Positions 29,092 through 38,471 of a stretch of DNA of 64,000 nucleotides are shown here, piece after piece. The position numbers were made by a program, and so were the translations under genes. The notes beneath the pieces were generated by a model, which ran no database searches, was not told the origin of the DNA, and saw nothing but the letters and a program-made list of their open reading frames with translations. Location: positions 2,232,001 to 2,296,000 of the forward strand of contig NZ_CP023691.1 in NCBI RefSeq assembly GCF_008704855.1, written 5' to 3'. The DNA comes from Streptomyces platensis (GTDB lineage: Bacteria > Actinomycetota > Actinomycetes > Streptomycetales > Streptomycetaceae). Numbering within the stretch: the stretch's first letter is position 1; every line of letters begins with the position of its first letter.

Positions 29092-29559
29092 AGTGACCGC
29101 TCCTCCTCGTTCTCATGAGCGGCAACGCACGACCCGGCGCAGGCATTCCCGGCAACGGAGATGCCCTGGCCCACCGTGCGCACCGCCCGGCCCCACACCA
29201 GGCCAGTCCCCCACCGCACCGGCGCCACACACCGACCCCGCCCCGCCCATCCGAAACCGGCCGTTTCCAGCCCCCCACGGCCCCACGCGACCCCACCCGG
29301 CCTGCCACGCCCCCGGACCCACGGACGCCGCACGCCCACGGGGCACCCCCACGCCTCCACCCCCAACGCACGCCATGCCCCCTCCCCTCGCCCCTTCCTC
29401 CGCAGAACCGTCAACTTCCCCACAAAGCAGGCAAGTTCACCTCCAGCTCCCCATCACAGACCCAACCGCCCCAGCCGCCACGTTCCGTCCGGTTCTCGCC
29501 GCCCTCCCGGACACAACAGCCCCACCCCCGCCCCACCGCACCGGCCCCACCCCACACAC
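29092..29559. other. C-rich intergenic region between PAC2 and rpsA
   Basis: About 470 bases of strongly strand-asymmetric sequence (C-rich on +) made of short CCCCAC/CCGCAC-like runs. No gene with a usable start site was seen; open frames are low-complexity. Confidence 0.5.
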
Positions 29560-29598
29560 GACGAAGACCCGCTCCCCCCAAGGGGAACGGGCCTTCGT
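29560..29598 (-). terminator. rpsA terminator
   Basis: A near-perfect stem of about 17 bases, GACGAAGACCCGCTCCCC against GGGGAACGGGCCTTCGTC with a CCAA-type loop, lies about 50 bases after the rpsA stop codon. Confidence 0.85.
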
Positions 29599-29647
29599 CT
29601 ATCGGCTAGTGCCTGGCAGCGGCGGACCGCTGCCTACCGGCGAGAGC

Positions 29648-31171
29648 TCAGCTCTGGCCGCCGGCCAGCTTCTCGCGGAGCGCGGCGAGGGCCTCGTCCG
29701 ACGCCAGGGCGCCGGAGTTGTCCGCCGACTCCGAGGAGTAGGAGCCGCCGCCGCCACCGGCGTTGCCGCCGCCGGTCTGGCCGCCACCCTGCGCCGCCGG
29801 CGCCGCAGCGCCCTCGGCCGCAGCCTGCTCGTCGGCCTCGCGGGACTTGATGACCTGAGCCTGGTGCTGCTCGAAGCGCTGCTGCGCCTCGGCGTACTGG
29901 TTCTCCCAGGCCTCGCGCTGGGTCTCGTAGCCCTCGAGCCAGTCGTTGGTCTCGGGGTCGAAGCCCTCGGGGTAGATGTAGTTGCCCTGGTCGTCGTAGG
30001 ACGCGGCCATGCCGTACAGGGTCGGGTCGAACTCGACGGCCGACGGGTCGGCGCCGAAGGACTCGTTGGCCTGCTTCAGCGACAGCGAGATCCGGCGACG
30101 CTCGAGGTCGATGTCGATGACCTTGACGAAGATCTCGTCGTTGACCTGGACAACCTGCTCCGGGATCTCGACGTGGCGCTCGGCCAGCTCGGAGATGTGG
30201 ACCAGGCCCTCGATGCCCTCGTCGACGCGCACGAACGCACCGAAGGGAACGAGCTTGGTGACCTTACCCGGGACGACCTGACCGATCTGGTGGGTCCGGG
30301 CGAACTGCTGCCACGGGTCTTCCTGGGTCGCCTTGAGCGACAGGGAGACGCGCTCGCGGTCCATGTCGACGTCCAAGACCTCGACCGTGACCTCCTGGCC
30401 GACCTCGACAACCTCGGACGGGTGGTCGATGTGCTTCCAGGACAGCTCGGAGACGTGGACGAGACCGTCGACGCCGCCCAGGTCCACGAAGGCACCGAAG
30501 TTGACGATGGAGGAGACGACGCCGGAGCGCACCTGACCCTTCTGGAGGGTGGTGAGGAAGGTCTGGCGGACCTCGCTCTGGGTCTGCTCCAGCCAGGCAC
30601 GGCGGGACAGGACCACGTTGTTGCGGTTCTTGTCCAGCTCGATGATCTTGGCCTCGAGCTCCTTGCCCACGTAGGGCTGGAGGTCGCGGACGCGGCGCAT
30701 CTCGACCAGGGAGGCCGGGAGGAAGCCACGGAGGCCGATGTCGAGGATGAGACCACCCTTGACGACCTCGATGACGGTACCGGTGACGATCCCGTCCTCT
30801 TCCTTGATCTTCTCGATGGTGCCCCAGGCGCGCTCGTACTGGGCGCGCTTCTTCGAGAGGATCAGGCGGCCTTCCTTGTCCTCCTTCTGGAGGACCAGGG
30901 CCTCGATCTCGTCACCGACGGCAACGACCTCGTTGGGGTCGACGTCGTGCTTGATCGAGAGCTCGCGGCTCGGGATCACACCTTCGGTCTTGTAACCGAT
31001 GTCGAGCAGGACCTCGTCCCGGTCGACCTTCACGATGACGCCGTCGACGATGTCGCCGTCGTTGAAGTACTTGATCGTCTCGTCGATCGCGGCGAGGAAG
31101 GCTTCCTCGTTACCGATGTCGTTGACCGCAACCTGCGGGGTGGTGGCGGTGGTCTCGGTGCTGCTCGTCAT
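29648..31171 (-). CDS. rpsA: 30S ribosomal protein S1
   Basis: A 507-residue S1 with four OB-fold S1 domains (about residues 35-105, 122-190, 208-277 and 293-363), shorter than the six-domain E. coli protein and typical of actinobacteria. Each domain shows the G-x-V-x-GFVDL-type core, for example VVSSIVNFGAFVDLGGVDGL. The C-terminal 120 residues are a Gln/Ala/Gly-rich tail with GQTGGGNAGGGGGSYSSES. S1 binds mRNA at the ribosome platform; in organisms with many leaderless mRNAs its role may differ from E. coli. The N-terminus MTSSTETTATTPQVAV follows a weak GGAG site 12 bases upstream. Transcription starts about 218 bases upstream. Confidence 0.97.
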   Translation of the reverse strand: MTSSTETTATTPQVAVNDIGNEEAFLAAIDETIKYFNDGDIVDGVIVKVDRDEVLLDIGYKTEGVIPSRELSIKHDVDPNEVVAVGDEIEALVLQKEDKEGRLILSKKRAQYERAWGTIEKIKEEDGIVTGTVIEVVKGGLILDIGLRGFLPASLVEMRRVRDLQPYVGKELEAKIIELDKNRNNVVLSRRAWLEQTQSEVRQTFLTTLQKGQVRSGVVSSIVNFGAFVDLGGVDGLVHVSELSWKHIDHPSEVVEVGQEVTVEVLDVDMDRERVSLSLKATQEDPWQQFARTHQIGQVVPGKVTKLVPFGAFVRVDEGIEGLVHISELAERHVEIPEQVVQVNDEIFVKVIDIDLERRRISLSLKQANESFGADPSAVEFDPTLYGMAASYDDQGNYIYPEGFDPETNDWLEGYETQREAWENQYAEAQQRFEQHQAQVIKSREADEQAAAEGAAAPAAQGGGQTGGGNAGGGGGSYSSESADNSGALASDEALAALREKLAGGQS

Positions 31172-31396
31172 GTGGGTAAAGGCTCCGGTGCGGACATTGA
31201 AGTCGTAGGTACTGCTACGCCGAGAGCCTCTATCGCCTCTGCATAAGACCGGACAGTGTGAAGGGCGAGTCTGGGGGAAGCTCGCAAATGCAAAGCATCC
31301 GGAACGACCCGAATCGCCTCAAACCGAGGGGACATACATACAGATGCGAGCGCGGCCTGCTCCGTCTGAGGCGCGCAAGCCCGCAGCGCAACTTGT

Positions 31397-31425
31397 AGCA
31401 TACGGGGGCAGCCGGACCCGGTCAA
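31397..31425 (-). promoter_or_regulatory. rpsA housekeeping promoter
   Basis: TTGACC, 17 bases, TATGCT on the - strand: a near-consensus HrdB-type promoter. The predicted start near 31390 leaves a leader of about 218 bases before rpsA, long for a ribosomal protein gene and a possible site of autogenous control. Confidence 0.7.
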
Positions 31426-31548
31426 TGCGCGAACGCGCACACCGGGGGCGGAATACCCCATAACCGGCACACGCGATGTTCCGCGAGGTCGAACGGCCTC
31501 ACAGTCCCTGCAGCGACAAGCAGAGCAAAGACTACGACGACGGGCGCG

Positions 31549-32370
31549 ATGAACCAAGACCACGAGCCCGAGGCGACCCGCCGTGACGCCTCGGACACCG
31601 AAAGCAGCCGGGCCAGCCGTGGATGGTGGGACCGCAACGCGGACGAGTACCAGAGCGAGCACGGTGCGTTCCTCGGGGACGACCGGTTCATCTGGGGGCC
31701 CGAGGGGCTGGACGAGGCGGAGGCCGCGCTGCTGGGGCCGGCCGCCGAGCTGAAGGGGCGGCGGATCCTGGAGATCGGGGCCGGCGCGGCGCAGTGCTCC
31801 CGCTGGCTGGCGGCGCAGGGCGCGCTCCCGGTGGCGCTGGACCTCTCCCACCGGCAACTCCAGCACGCGCTGCGGATCGCGGACGGCGCGACGGACGACG
31901 CCGTCGGGCTGGTGGAGGCGGATGCGGGGGCGCTGCCGTTCCGCGACCACAGTTTCGATCTTGCCTGCTCCGCCTATGGCGCGCTGCCGTTCGTCGCCGA
32001 TCCGGTGCGGGTGCTGCGGGAGGTGCGCAGGGTGCTGCGGCCGGGGGGCCGGTTCGTCTTCTCCGTCTCCCACCCGATCCGGTGGGCCTTCCCCGACGAG
32101 CCGGGGCCGGAGGGGCTGTCGGTGGCGGCGTCGTATTTCGACCGCACGCCGTATGTGGAACAGGACGAGGCCGGCCGGGCCGTGTATGTCGAGCACCACC
32201 GGACGCTGGGTGACCGGGTACGGGACGTGGTGACTGCCGGGTTCCGGCTGGAGGATCTCGTCGAACCGGAATGGCCCGAGTGGAACACCCAGGAGTGGGG
32301 CGGCTGGTCCCCGCTGCGCGGGCATCTGATCCCGGGGACGGCGATCTTCGTGTGTACGGCGGACTCTTAG
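31549..32370 (+). CDS. class I SAM-dependent methyltransferase
   Basis: A 273-residue methyltransferase of the Methyltransf_11 type. The SAM-binding motif I is ILEIGAGAAQCSRWLAAQG (about residues 72-90), with the acidic ribose-binding residue in VALDLSHRQL, motif II-like VEADAGALPFRDHSFDLACSA near 124-143 and REVRRVLRPGGRFVFSVSHP near 158-177. The N-terminal RGWWDRNADEYQSEHGAFLGD segment and late EWNTQEWGGWSPLRGHLIPG are shared with Streptomyces homologues. Substrate unknown. It is divergent from rpsA and followed by hrpB on the same strand. Confidence 0.9.
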   Translation: MNQDHEPEATRRDASDTESSRASRGWWDRNADEYQSEHGAFLGDDRFIWGPEGLDEAEAALLGPAAELKGRRILEIGAGAAQCSRWLAAQGALPVALDLSHRQLQHALRIADGATDDAVGLVEADAGALPFRDHSFDLACSAYGALPFVADPVRVLREVRRVLRPGGRFVFSVSHPIRWAFPDEPGPEGLSVAASYFDRTPYVEQDEAGRAVYVEHHRTLGDRVRDVVTAGFRLEDLVEPEWPEWNTQEWGGWSPLRGHLIPGTAIFVCTADS

Positions 32371-32452
32371 GGCTGTGTCTTAGGGGCCGCAGACGACTCG
32401 GAGGCCCGGGGCAGCGGACCGGGGTGCGGGGCCGGGGCGGCAGACTGGGGGC

Positions 32453-35065
32453 GTGATCCGCCGTGACGCCCTTGCCCAGCTGCCCGTCCGTACCGCGTTG
32501 CCCGCGCTGCGCGCCGCCCTCGACGGGCCCGGGAGCGCGGTGCTGTGCGCCCCGCCGGGTACCGGCAAGACCACGCTGGTGCCGCTGGATCTGGCGGGGC
32601 TGACCGGTGCGGGGCCGGTGCGACGGGTGCTGGTCGCCGAGCCGCGCCGGATGGCGGCCCGTGCGGCGGCGCGGCGGATGGCCTGGCTCCTGGGCGAGGA
32701 GGTCGGCACGGGGGCTGCCCCGGCGCAGGGCTGGGGCCGGGTGGGGTTCACGGTGCGGGGTGAGCGCCGGGCCGGGCCCCGTACCACCGTGGAAGTGGTG
32801 ACCACCGGTGTGCTGCTCCAGCGGCTTCAGCGCGATCCGGAGCTGGCCGGGGTGGATGTGGTGGTGCTCGACGAGTGCCATGAGCGGCATCTCGACGCCG
32901 ATACCGCCGCGGCGTTCCTCCTGGACGTACGGGAGACGCTGCGGCCCGAGCTGCGGCTGGTGGCGGCGTCCGCCACTACGGACGCGGAGGGGTGGGCGCG
33001 CCTGCTGGGCGGCGCCCAGGGCGCGGCGCCGGTGGTCGAGGCGGCGGGCGTGTCGCATCCCGTGGAGGTGGTGTGGGCGCCGCCGGAGCGGCCGGTGCGG
33101 CCGGCCCATGGGACGCGGGTCGATCCGGCGCTGCTGTCGCATGTGGCGGGGGTGGTGCGGCGGGCGCTGCGTGAGCGGTCGGGGGATGTGCTGTGTTTCC
33201 TGCCCGGTGTCGGGGAGATCGGGCGGGTCGCCGGGGAGCTGGCCGGGGTGGACGCCGAGGTGCTTCAGGTGCACGGGCGGGCGCCGGCGGCGGTGCAGGA
33301 CTCCGTATTGGCGGGCGGGAACGGCGTACGGCGGGTGGTGCTGGCGACGTCGGTGGCGGAGTCCAGCCTGACCGTGCCGGGCGTACGGGTGGTGGTGGAC
33401 AGCGGGCTGACGCGGGTGCCGCGGACGGATCACGCACGGGGGCTCAGCGCGCTCACCACTGTGCGGGCCTCCCGGGCGGCGGCCCGGCAGCGGGCCGGCC
33501 GGGCGGGGCGGGAGGCGCCGGGCGCGGTGTACCGCTGCTGGCCGGAGGGTGAGGACGGGCGGCTGCCGGCGTTCCCCGATCCGGAGATCAAGGTCGCCGA
33601 TCTGACGGCGTTCGCCCTTCAGGCGGCCTGCTGGGGTGATCCGGCGGCGGACGGACTGGCCCTGCTCGACCCGCCGCCGGCCGGTGCGCTGGCCGCGGCG
33701 CGGGAGGTGCTGACGGCGATCGGTGCGGTGGACGGGGCCGGCCGGGCGACGGAGCGGGGCGCGCGGATGGCGCGGCTCGGACTGCATCCGCGGCTGGCGC
33801 GGGCTCTGCTGGACGGGGCGCCGGAGGCCGGGGTGCGGCGGGCGGCGGAGGTGGTCGCCCTGCTGAGCGAGGAGCCGCCGCGGGCCTATGGGGACGATCT
33901 GGCGGCGGCGTGGCGCACCGCGCGGCGGGGCGGGGATGCGTACGGAGCCAGGTGGCGGCAGGAGGCGCGGCGGTTGGCGTCGGCGGCCGGGGAGCCGCGT
34001 ACCGGGTCGGGCGGGGACGGCGGGGCGGCGCTCACCGATGATGCCGTGGCCGGTCTCGTCGCCGCGCTGGCGTTCCCGGAGCGGGTGGCCCGGGCTCGTG
34101 GTGGCGGGAGCTACCTGATGGCGTCCGGGACGGGGGCCGAGACGGCGGGGGCGTCGGGCGGCTGGGGGCAGCGGCCGGGGTCCCCGGGCGCGGGGGGCGG
34201 TTCGGGGCTGCGGGACGCGGAGTGGCTGGCGGTGGCGGTGGCGGACCGGCCGGTGGCGGCCGCGTCGGCGCGGGTGCGGCTGGCGGCGGTGATCGACGAG
34301 GAGACGGCCATTGCGGCGGCGCCGGCGTTGTACGCGTCCGGTGAGGAGGTGCGCTGGTCGGACGGGGACGTGGTGGCCCGGCGGGTGACCCGGCTGGGGG
34401 CGATCGAGCTGGCGGCCCGGCCGCTGACCGCCCCTGACCCCGGGCTGCTGCGGGACGCGGTGGTGACGGGCCTGCGGCGGGAGGGGCTCGGGCTGCTGCG
34501 GTGGTCGGCCGCCGCGGCGTCGCTGCGGGAGCGGATGGCATTCGTGCACCGGGAGTTGGGCGCGCCCTGGCCCGAGGTCTCGGATGCGGCGCTGCTGGAG
34601 TGCGTCGAGGAGTGGCTGGGGGTGGAGCTGGGGCGGGCCCGGCGGCGGGCCGATCTGGAGCGGATCGATGCGGGGCAGGCGCTGGCCCGGCTGCTGCCGT
34701 GGGCGACCGGCGACGCGGCCCGTTTCGACGAGCTGGCGCCGGAGCGTCTCGAGGTGCCGAGCGGTTCCCGGGTGCGGGTGGACTACGGCGGTGCGCAGCC
34801 GGTGCTGGCGGTCAAGCTCCAGGAGTTGTTCGGCTGGCAGGAGTCGCCGCGGGTGGCCGGCGGGCGGGTGCCTGTGCTGGTGCATCTGCTCTCCCCCGCG
34901 GGTCGGCCGGCCGCCGTCACCGCCGATCTCGCCTCGTTCTGGCGGGACGGCTACCGGTCCGTGCGCGCGGAGTTGCGCGGCCGCTATCCGAAGCATCCCT
35001 GGCCGGAGGATCCGTCGACGGCGGAGCCGACGCGGCACACGTCGGCGCGCCTCAAACGGAGCTGA
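32453..35065 (+). CDS. hrpB: ATP-dependent helicase HrpB
   Basis: An 870-residue DEAH-box helicase. Motif I APPGTGKTTLVPLDL is near residues 28-42, motif II VVVLDECHERHLDAD near 138-152 (DECH), motif III SASATTDAE, motif V ATSVAESSLTVPGV and motif VI RAGRAGREAPGAVYRCW near 350. The C-terminal half has the HA2 and HrpB C-terminal domains (ending HPWPEDPSTAEPT). HrpB proteins are common in bacteria, but their RNA substrate is poorly defined. The GTG start lies six bases after CAGACT, suggesting a leaderless mRNA. It converges on the DUF3068 gene with only 6 bases between. Confidence 0.95.
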   Translation: MIRRDALAQLPVRTALPALRAALDGPGSAVLCAPPGTGKTTLVPLDLAGLTGAGPVRRVLVAEPRRMAARAAARRMAWLLGEEVGTGAAPAQGWGRVGFTVRGERRAGPRTTVEVVTTGVLLQRLQRDPELAGVDVVVLDECHERHLDADTAAAFLLDVRETLRPELRLVAASATTDAEGWARLLGGAQGAAPVVEAAGVSHPVEVVWAPPERPVRPAHGTRVDPALLSHVAGVVRRALRERSGDVLCFLPGVGEIGRVAGELAGVDAEVLQVHGRAPAAVQDSVLAGGNGVRRVVLATSVAESSLTVPGVRVVVDSGLTRVPRTDHARGLSALTTVRASRAAARQRAGRAGREAPGAVYRCWPEGEDGRLPAFPDPEIKVADLTAFALQAACWGDPAADGLALLDPPPAGALAAAREVLTAIGAVDGAGRATERGARMARLGLHPRLARALLDGAPEAGVRRAAEVVALLSEEPPRAYGDDLAAAWRTARRGGDAYGARWRQEARRLASAAGEPRTGSGGDGGAALTDDAVAGLVAALAFPERVARARGGGSYLMASGTGAETAGASGGWGQRPGSPGAGGGSGLRDAEWLAVAVADRPVAAASARVRLAAVIDEETAIAAAPALYASGEEVRWSDGDVVARRVTRLGAIELAARPLTAPDPGLLRDAVVTGLRREGLGLLRWSAAAASLRERMAFVHRELGAPWPEVSDAALLECVEEWLGVELGRARRRADLERIDAGQALARLLPWATGDAARFDELAPERLEVPSGSRVRVDYGGAQPVLAVKLQELFGWQESPRVAGGRVPVLVHLLSPAGRPAAVTADLASFWRDGYRSVRAELRGRYPKHPWPEDPSTAEPTRHTSARLKRS

Positions 35066-35071
35066 GCGGCG

Positions 35072-36163
35072 TCACGGGCCGCCGCCCGCCGCGCCGTCAC
35101 CGGCCGTCGCCGCGGGGGCGGGCGGCCGGACCGCTGCGGGGGCGGGGCGGCGGCCGCGGGCTTCGAGGTACAGGCTCAGGGCGAGCAGCGCGGCGCCGAG
35201 GAGGAGGAAGCCCCAGGGGAGATAGCGGGTGAGCAGCAGGACGAGGGTGCGCTGTGAGGTCACCAGGGCGACGGTGGAGTCGACGTAGTCGGCGCGCATC
35301 TTCACATGGCCGGCGAAGGCGGTGACCTTGCCGCCGCCGGGCAGCAGATCGCCGCCGCGCAGCTCTTCCCGGTGGATCTCCTGGCCGTTGACGGGGGCGC
35401 CGGTGACGGGTTCGACCCAGAACATCCGCTTGGTGGTGTACCAGCGGGTGGTGCCCATCTTCGCGACGGACTGCGGGGTGATGCCCTTGACCGGCATCTT
35501 CTTGGGGAGGGCGACCTTGGTCCAGGGGATGGTCTGCTCGAAGTAGTAGACCTCCAGGCCGCGGAAGGTGCGAGTCCCCTTGTAGTGGATGGGGGCCGAG
35601 GTGCGGGTCTGGGCGTCGAAGTAGGTGTAGTCGCGGCGCTCGGTGAGGAACGGCCACTTGAACTCGATGCCCTCGCGGCGCACCGGGTCGCCGTCGACCA
35701 TCTCGCCGGTGGCGTGCACGGGTTCCTGGGAGTGCGCGTCGAAGAGATAGCGCTCGGGGATCGCGGAGACCATCTTGCCGTCGGGTCCGGCGACGTAGGA
35801 CAGCGCGTCCCAGACGACGATGTCCCGGCCCGCGGACTTCTCGATCCGGTCGGAGGCCGCCACATCGCCCTTGAGGGTCTGCACGATGGTGACCTTCGGG
35901 ACGCGTTCGGCCTTCATCGTCCCGTAGTTGAGGAGGGTGGCGGGCCGGGCCTCCAGGACCATGTCCTGGTACTGGCCGGGCGGGATCTTGGCGAGGCGGG
36001 GGAAGGCGTACCACCGCATCAGCGGGGACAGCGCGGTGAAGAAGACGGCGCAGGCGAGCAGCACCAGGCTCGACCGACGGCGCATGCCGCGGGCGGGGCG
36101 GCGCCGGCCGGGTTCGGGCGGTGGACCGTCGGAGGTCCTCTGAGTGGGCACGGTACGGCGCAT
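35072..36163 (-). CDS. DUF3068 membrane-anchored protein (PorA-like family)
   Basis: A 363-residue protein with one N-terminal helix (about residues 30-48, SSLVLLACAVFFTALSPL) and one C-terminal helix (about 315-335), so a large extracytoplasmic domain is held between two anchors. The domain contains TLLNYGTMKAERVPKVTIVQTLKGD, the DUF3068 signature, and ERRDYTYFDAQTRTSAPIHYKG. DUF3068 proteins are widespread in actinobacteria and of unknown role. A second ATG at codon 27 is also usable. The 44-residue gene lies 18 bases upstream in the same direction. Confidence 0.9.
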   Translation of the reverse strand: MRRTVPTQRTSDGPPPEPGRRRPARGMRRRSSLVLLACAVFFTALSPLMRWYAFPRLAKIPPGQYQDMVLEARPATLLNYGTMKAERVPKVTIVQTLKGDVAASDRIEKSAGRDIVVWDALSYVAGPDGKMVSAIPERYLFDAHSQEPVHATGEMVDGDPVRREGIEFKWPFLTERRDYTYFDAQTRTSAPIHYKGTRTFRGLEVYYFEQTIPWTKVALPKKMPVKGITPQSVAKMGTTRWYTTKRMFWVEPVTGAPVNGQEIHREELRGGDLLPGGGKVTAFAGHVKMRADYVDSTVALVTSQRTLVLLLTRYLPWGFLLLGAALLALSLYLEARGRRPAPAAVRPPAPAATAGDGAAGGGP

Positions 36164-36181
36164 GGCGGGCGCGTCCCTCCC

Positions 36182-36316
36182 TCAGGGGTGCTTGGGGACA
36201 GTGGTCAGCAGCGGTTCGGGGGAGGTCGTGCCGCTGGGTGCGCCGGTCGCCGTGAGGGTGAGGACGAGGGCGAACGCCGCGGCCAGTCCGACCGCGGCTG
36301 CTGTCAGGGCGCGCAT
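36182..36316 (-). CDS. SPW_0924-type small membrane protein
   Basis: A 44-residue protein, MRALTAAAVGLAAAFALVLT followed by a polar tail ending EPLLTTVPKHP. It matches the small Streptomyces family named after SPW_0924, one transmembrane helix or uncleaved signal anchor and a short extracellular tail. It lies directly upstream of DUF3068 on the same strand, likely cotranscribed. Function unknown. Confidence 0.8.
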   Translation of the reverse strand: MRALTAAAVGLAAAFALVLTLTATGAPSGTTSPEPLLTTVPKHP

Positions 36317-36499
36317 GGCCGGCCTCCCGGGAGCTGATGCTGCGTCAGGGCGGGGGCACCGTAGCAACGGGCGGCGCAGATGAGAACACGTGGCACCGCC
36401 GTCCTGCCCGGGACGGCGGGCAGGACGGCGGAGGCATACCGGGCGCGGACGGCGGCCCGGGGTGTGGAACCGGCCGCGCGGACGGGCCGGCCGGCGTGG

Positions 36500-38320
36500 T
36501 CAGGAGCCGGCCGGGGCGGCGACCTTCAGCTTGACGGTGAGGACGGCGCCGTCGGCGGTGGTCAGCCTCAGCAGGAACGTTCCCGAGTGCGCGTCGGTGT
36601 AGATCTTCGGGAGTTTCAGCAGGCCGTTGGCGTCCGTGGTGAGCCCGGTGAGCGTGCGGACCGGCTTGTCCCCGTCGTGGCCGGTGGCCGCGGGGTCCTT
36701 GAAGTAGGGGCCCTTGTCGTTCTCCACGGGCCGCTGCGGATCGTTGGTGACCATGGTGGCGGTGACCGCCACTCCCGCCGCGAGCTCGCCCCGGTAGGTC
36801 GCCTTGATCTCGACCGCGTCCTCCGCGAAGGCCTTTCCGGCGGTCGCCGTCAGCTCCTTGTCCGAGGTACGGGCGAGCTTGTCGGCCTTCGGGGCGGGCT
36901 TGGCCTTGACGGTGGCGCCGACCTCGACGGCGGGCGCGGTGTGCCGCACGGTGCTGACCCGGATGCGGAAGTCCCCGGTCCGGTCGCCCGCACGCAGAGT
37001 GGGGGCGGTCGCCAGGCCGTCCTTGTCCGTGGTGACGGTGACGGCGGTCGCGTCGCCGGGGAAGCGGGCGTCGGTGGCCGGGGGGAGGGTGAAGCGGACG
37101 GGGACACCGGCGACGGCCTTGCCCTGGGCATCCTGGGCGCGGACCTGGGGCGGGGTGGCGAACTCGGCGCCCGCGGTGGCCGTCAGATCCTTGTCGCCGA
37201 CCCGTACGAGGGTGGTGGGGTGCGCGGGCTCGGGGCTGGGGGTGGGCTTCTGGGTGGGGGGCTGCGTGCCGCCCGGGGTGGGGCGGGTGCCGTCCGGGCG
37301 CCCCGGTTTGCCGGGGTGGTGCTGCTGTCCCTTGCCGGGCTTGCCGGGCTTGCCGGGCTTGGACGGCTTGTCGGAGCTGCCGGGGCGCGGGCTCTTGTCC
37401 GACTCGGCGCCGGAGCCGCGGCCGTGGTGCCGCTTGCCTTCGGACCGGCCGCCGTTGTTGTCGCCGGACCGGCCGGCGTCGCGGTGGACCGGCAGCACGC
37501 CCTTGCCGTCCGGTACCTCGTGGGTGCCGTTGCGGTAGAACGCGTACCAGGACAGCACCGTGCGCAGATACGCGTCGGAGTGGTTGTAGCCGAGGATCGC
37601 CCGGTCCAGGTCGGCCTGAGCCGTCAGATCGCGGTCGCCGGCGCAGAGATAGCGGCCCGCGGCGAGCGCCGCATCGAAGACGTTGTGGGGGTCCTTCTTG
37701 CCGTCGCCGTTGCCGTCAGCGCCCCAACCGGTGCCGTCGGGGCCGCCGTTGGACCAGGTGGACGGGATGAACTGCATCGGGCCCACGGCGCGGTCGTGGG
37801 TGAGGTCGCCGTCATAGCGGCCGGCGTCGGTGTCGGTGATCCGGGCGAAGCCGTGGCCGTTGAGCTGCGGGCCGAGTATCGGACGGAGGGTGGTGCCCTC
37901 GGCGTCGACCGCGCCGCCGCGCGCCTGGCCGGACTCGACCTTGCCGATCCCGGCGAGCAGCTGCCAGGGCAGCCGGCAGCCCGGGTCGGAGGCGTCGATC
38001 GTGGTCGCGGCCTTCTTGTACGCGGCCAGGACGGTGGCGGGGAGGCCGGCCTCGGCGGGCCCCCGGCCGGTGGCGGGGCCCTTGCCGGTGTGCGGCGAAC
38101 CGTGCGGCGGCACCGGGCTCTTGAGGGGCGGCAGGTCGGTGTAGTACGCGGAACCGCCGTCGATCGGGACATCGGCGGGCGGCGGGGCCGGCCGCCGTTT
38201 CGCGGCCGCGGCGCCGGTGGCTCCCGGCGCCTGAGAGGCGGTCAGCGCGGCCAGCACCAGGGCTGCCACGGCCGTCGAGGCCGCTCCCCTTTGGAGCCGC
38301 CGTCGGAATGTGGCTGCCAT
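36500..38320 (-). CDS. secreted SLT lytic transglycosylase with Ig-like repeats
   Basis: A 606-residue exported cell-wall enzyme. Residues about 1-40 form a signal peptide; the SLT domain (about 95-275) carries the catalytic glutamate in GIGKVESGQARGG, DRAVGPMQFIPSTW and the GWGADGNGDGKKDPHNVFDAA motif with an EF-hand-like acidic loop, then DRAILGYNHSDAYLRTVLSWY. A basic Gly/Pro/Lys linker (about 290-390, GKPGKPGKG repeats) may bind wall polymers, and two Ig-like repeats follow (each with KELTATAGKAFAE-like openings). It cleaves peptidoglycan glycan strands to anhydro-muropeptides. It is divergent from DUF4184 with a 150-base gap. Confidence 0.92.
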   Translation of the reverse strand: MAATFRRRLQRGAASTAVAALVLAALTASQAPGATGAAAAKRRPAPPPADVPIDGGSAYYTDLPPLKSPVPPHGSPHTGKGPATGRGPAEAGLPATVLAAYKKAATTIDASDPGCRLPWQLLAGIGKVESGQARGGAVDAEGTTLRPILGPQLNGHGFARITDTDAGRYDGDLTHDRAVGPMQFIPSTWSNGGPDGTGWGADGNGDGKKDPHNVFDAALAAGRYLCAGDRDLTAQADLDRAILGYNHSDAYLRTVLSWYAFYRNGTHEVPDGKGVLPVHRDAGRSGDNNGGRSEGKRHHGRGSGAESDKSPRPGSSDKPSKPGKPGKPGKGQQHHPGKPGRPDGTRPTPGGTQPPTQKPTPSPEPAHPTTLVRVGDKDLTATAGAEFATPPQVRAQDAQGKAVAGVPVRFTLPPATDARFPGDATAVTVTTDKDGLATAPTLRAGDRTGDFRIRVSTVRHTAPAVEVGATVKAKPAPKADKLARTSDKELTATAGKAFAEDAVEIKATYRGELAAGVAVTATMVTNDPQRPVENDKGPYFKDPAATGHDGDKPVRTLTGLTTDANGLLKLPKIYTDAHSGTFLLRLTTADGAVLTVKLKVAAPAGS

Positions 38321-38471
38321 ACGTGGTTCCCCTCCGCATTGCCTGACCGCGCTCCTGACGCGGTATCGCGCTCCCCAGCGCGCCAACTCAGGCGAGACTA
38401 CGACAACTCGGGCCTGGCATCTACCACCCGCTTCACCCACATAATGATCTGAATCGATCAAGGAGTGGCAC

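Noticed and set aside
38321..38471. c-di-AMP (ydaO) riboswitch ahead of the SLT gene
   Set aside because: Such elements occur before Streptomyces cell-wall hydrolases, but the 150-base gap is too short and lacks the conserved motifs.
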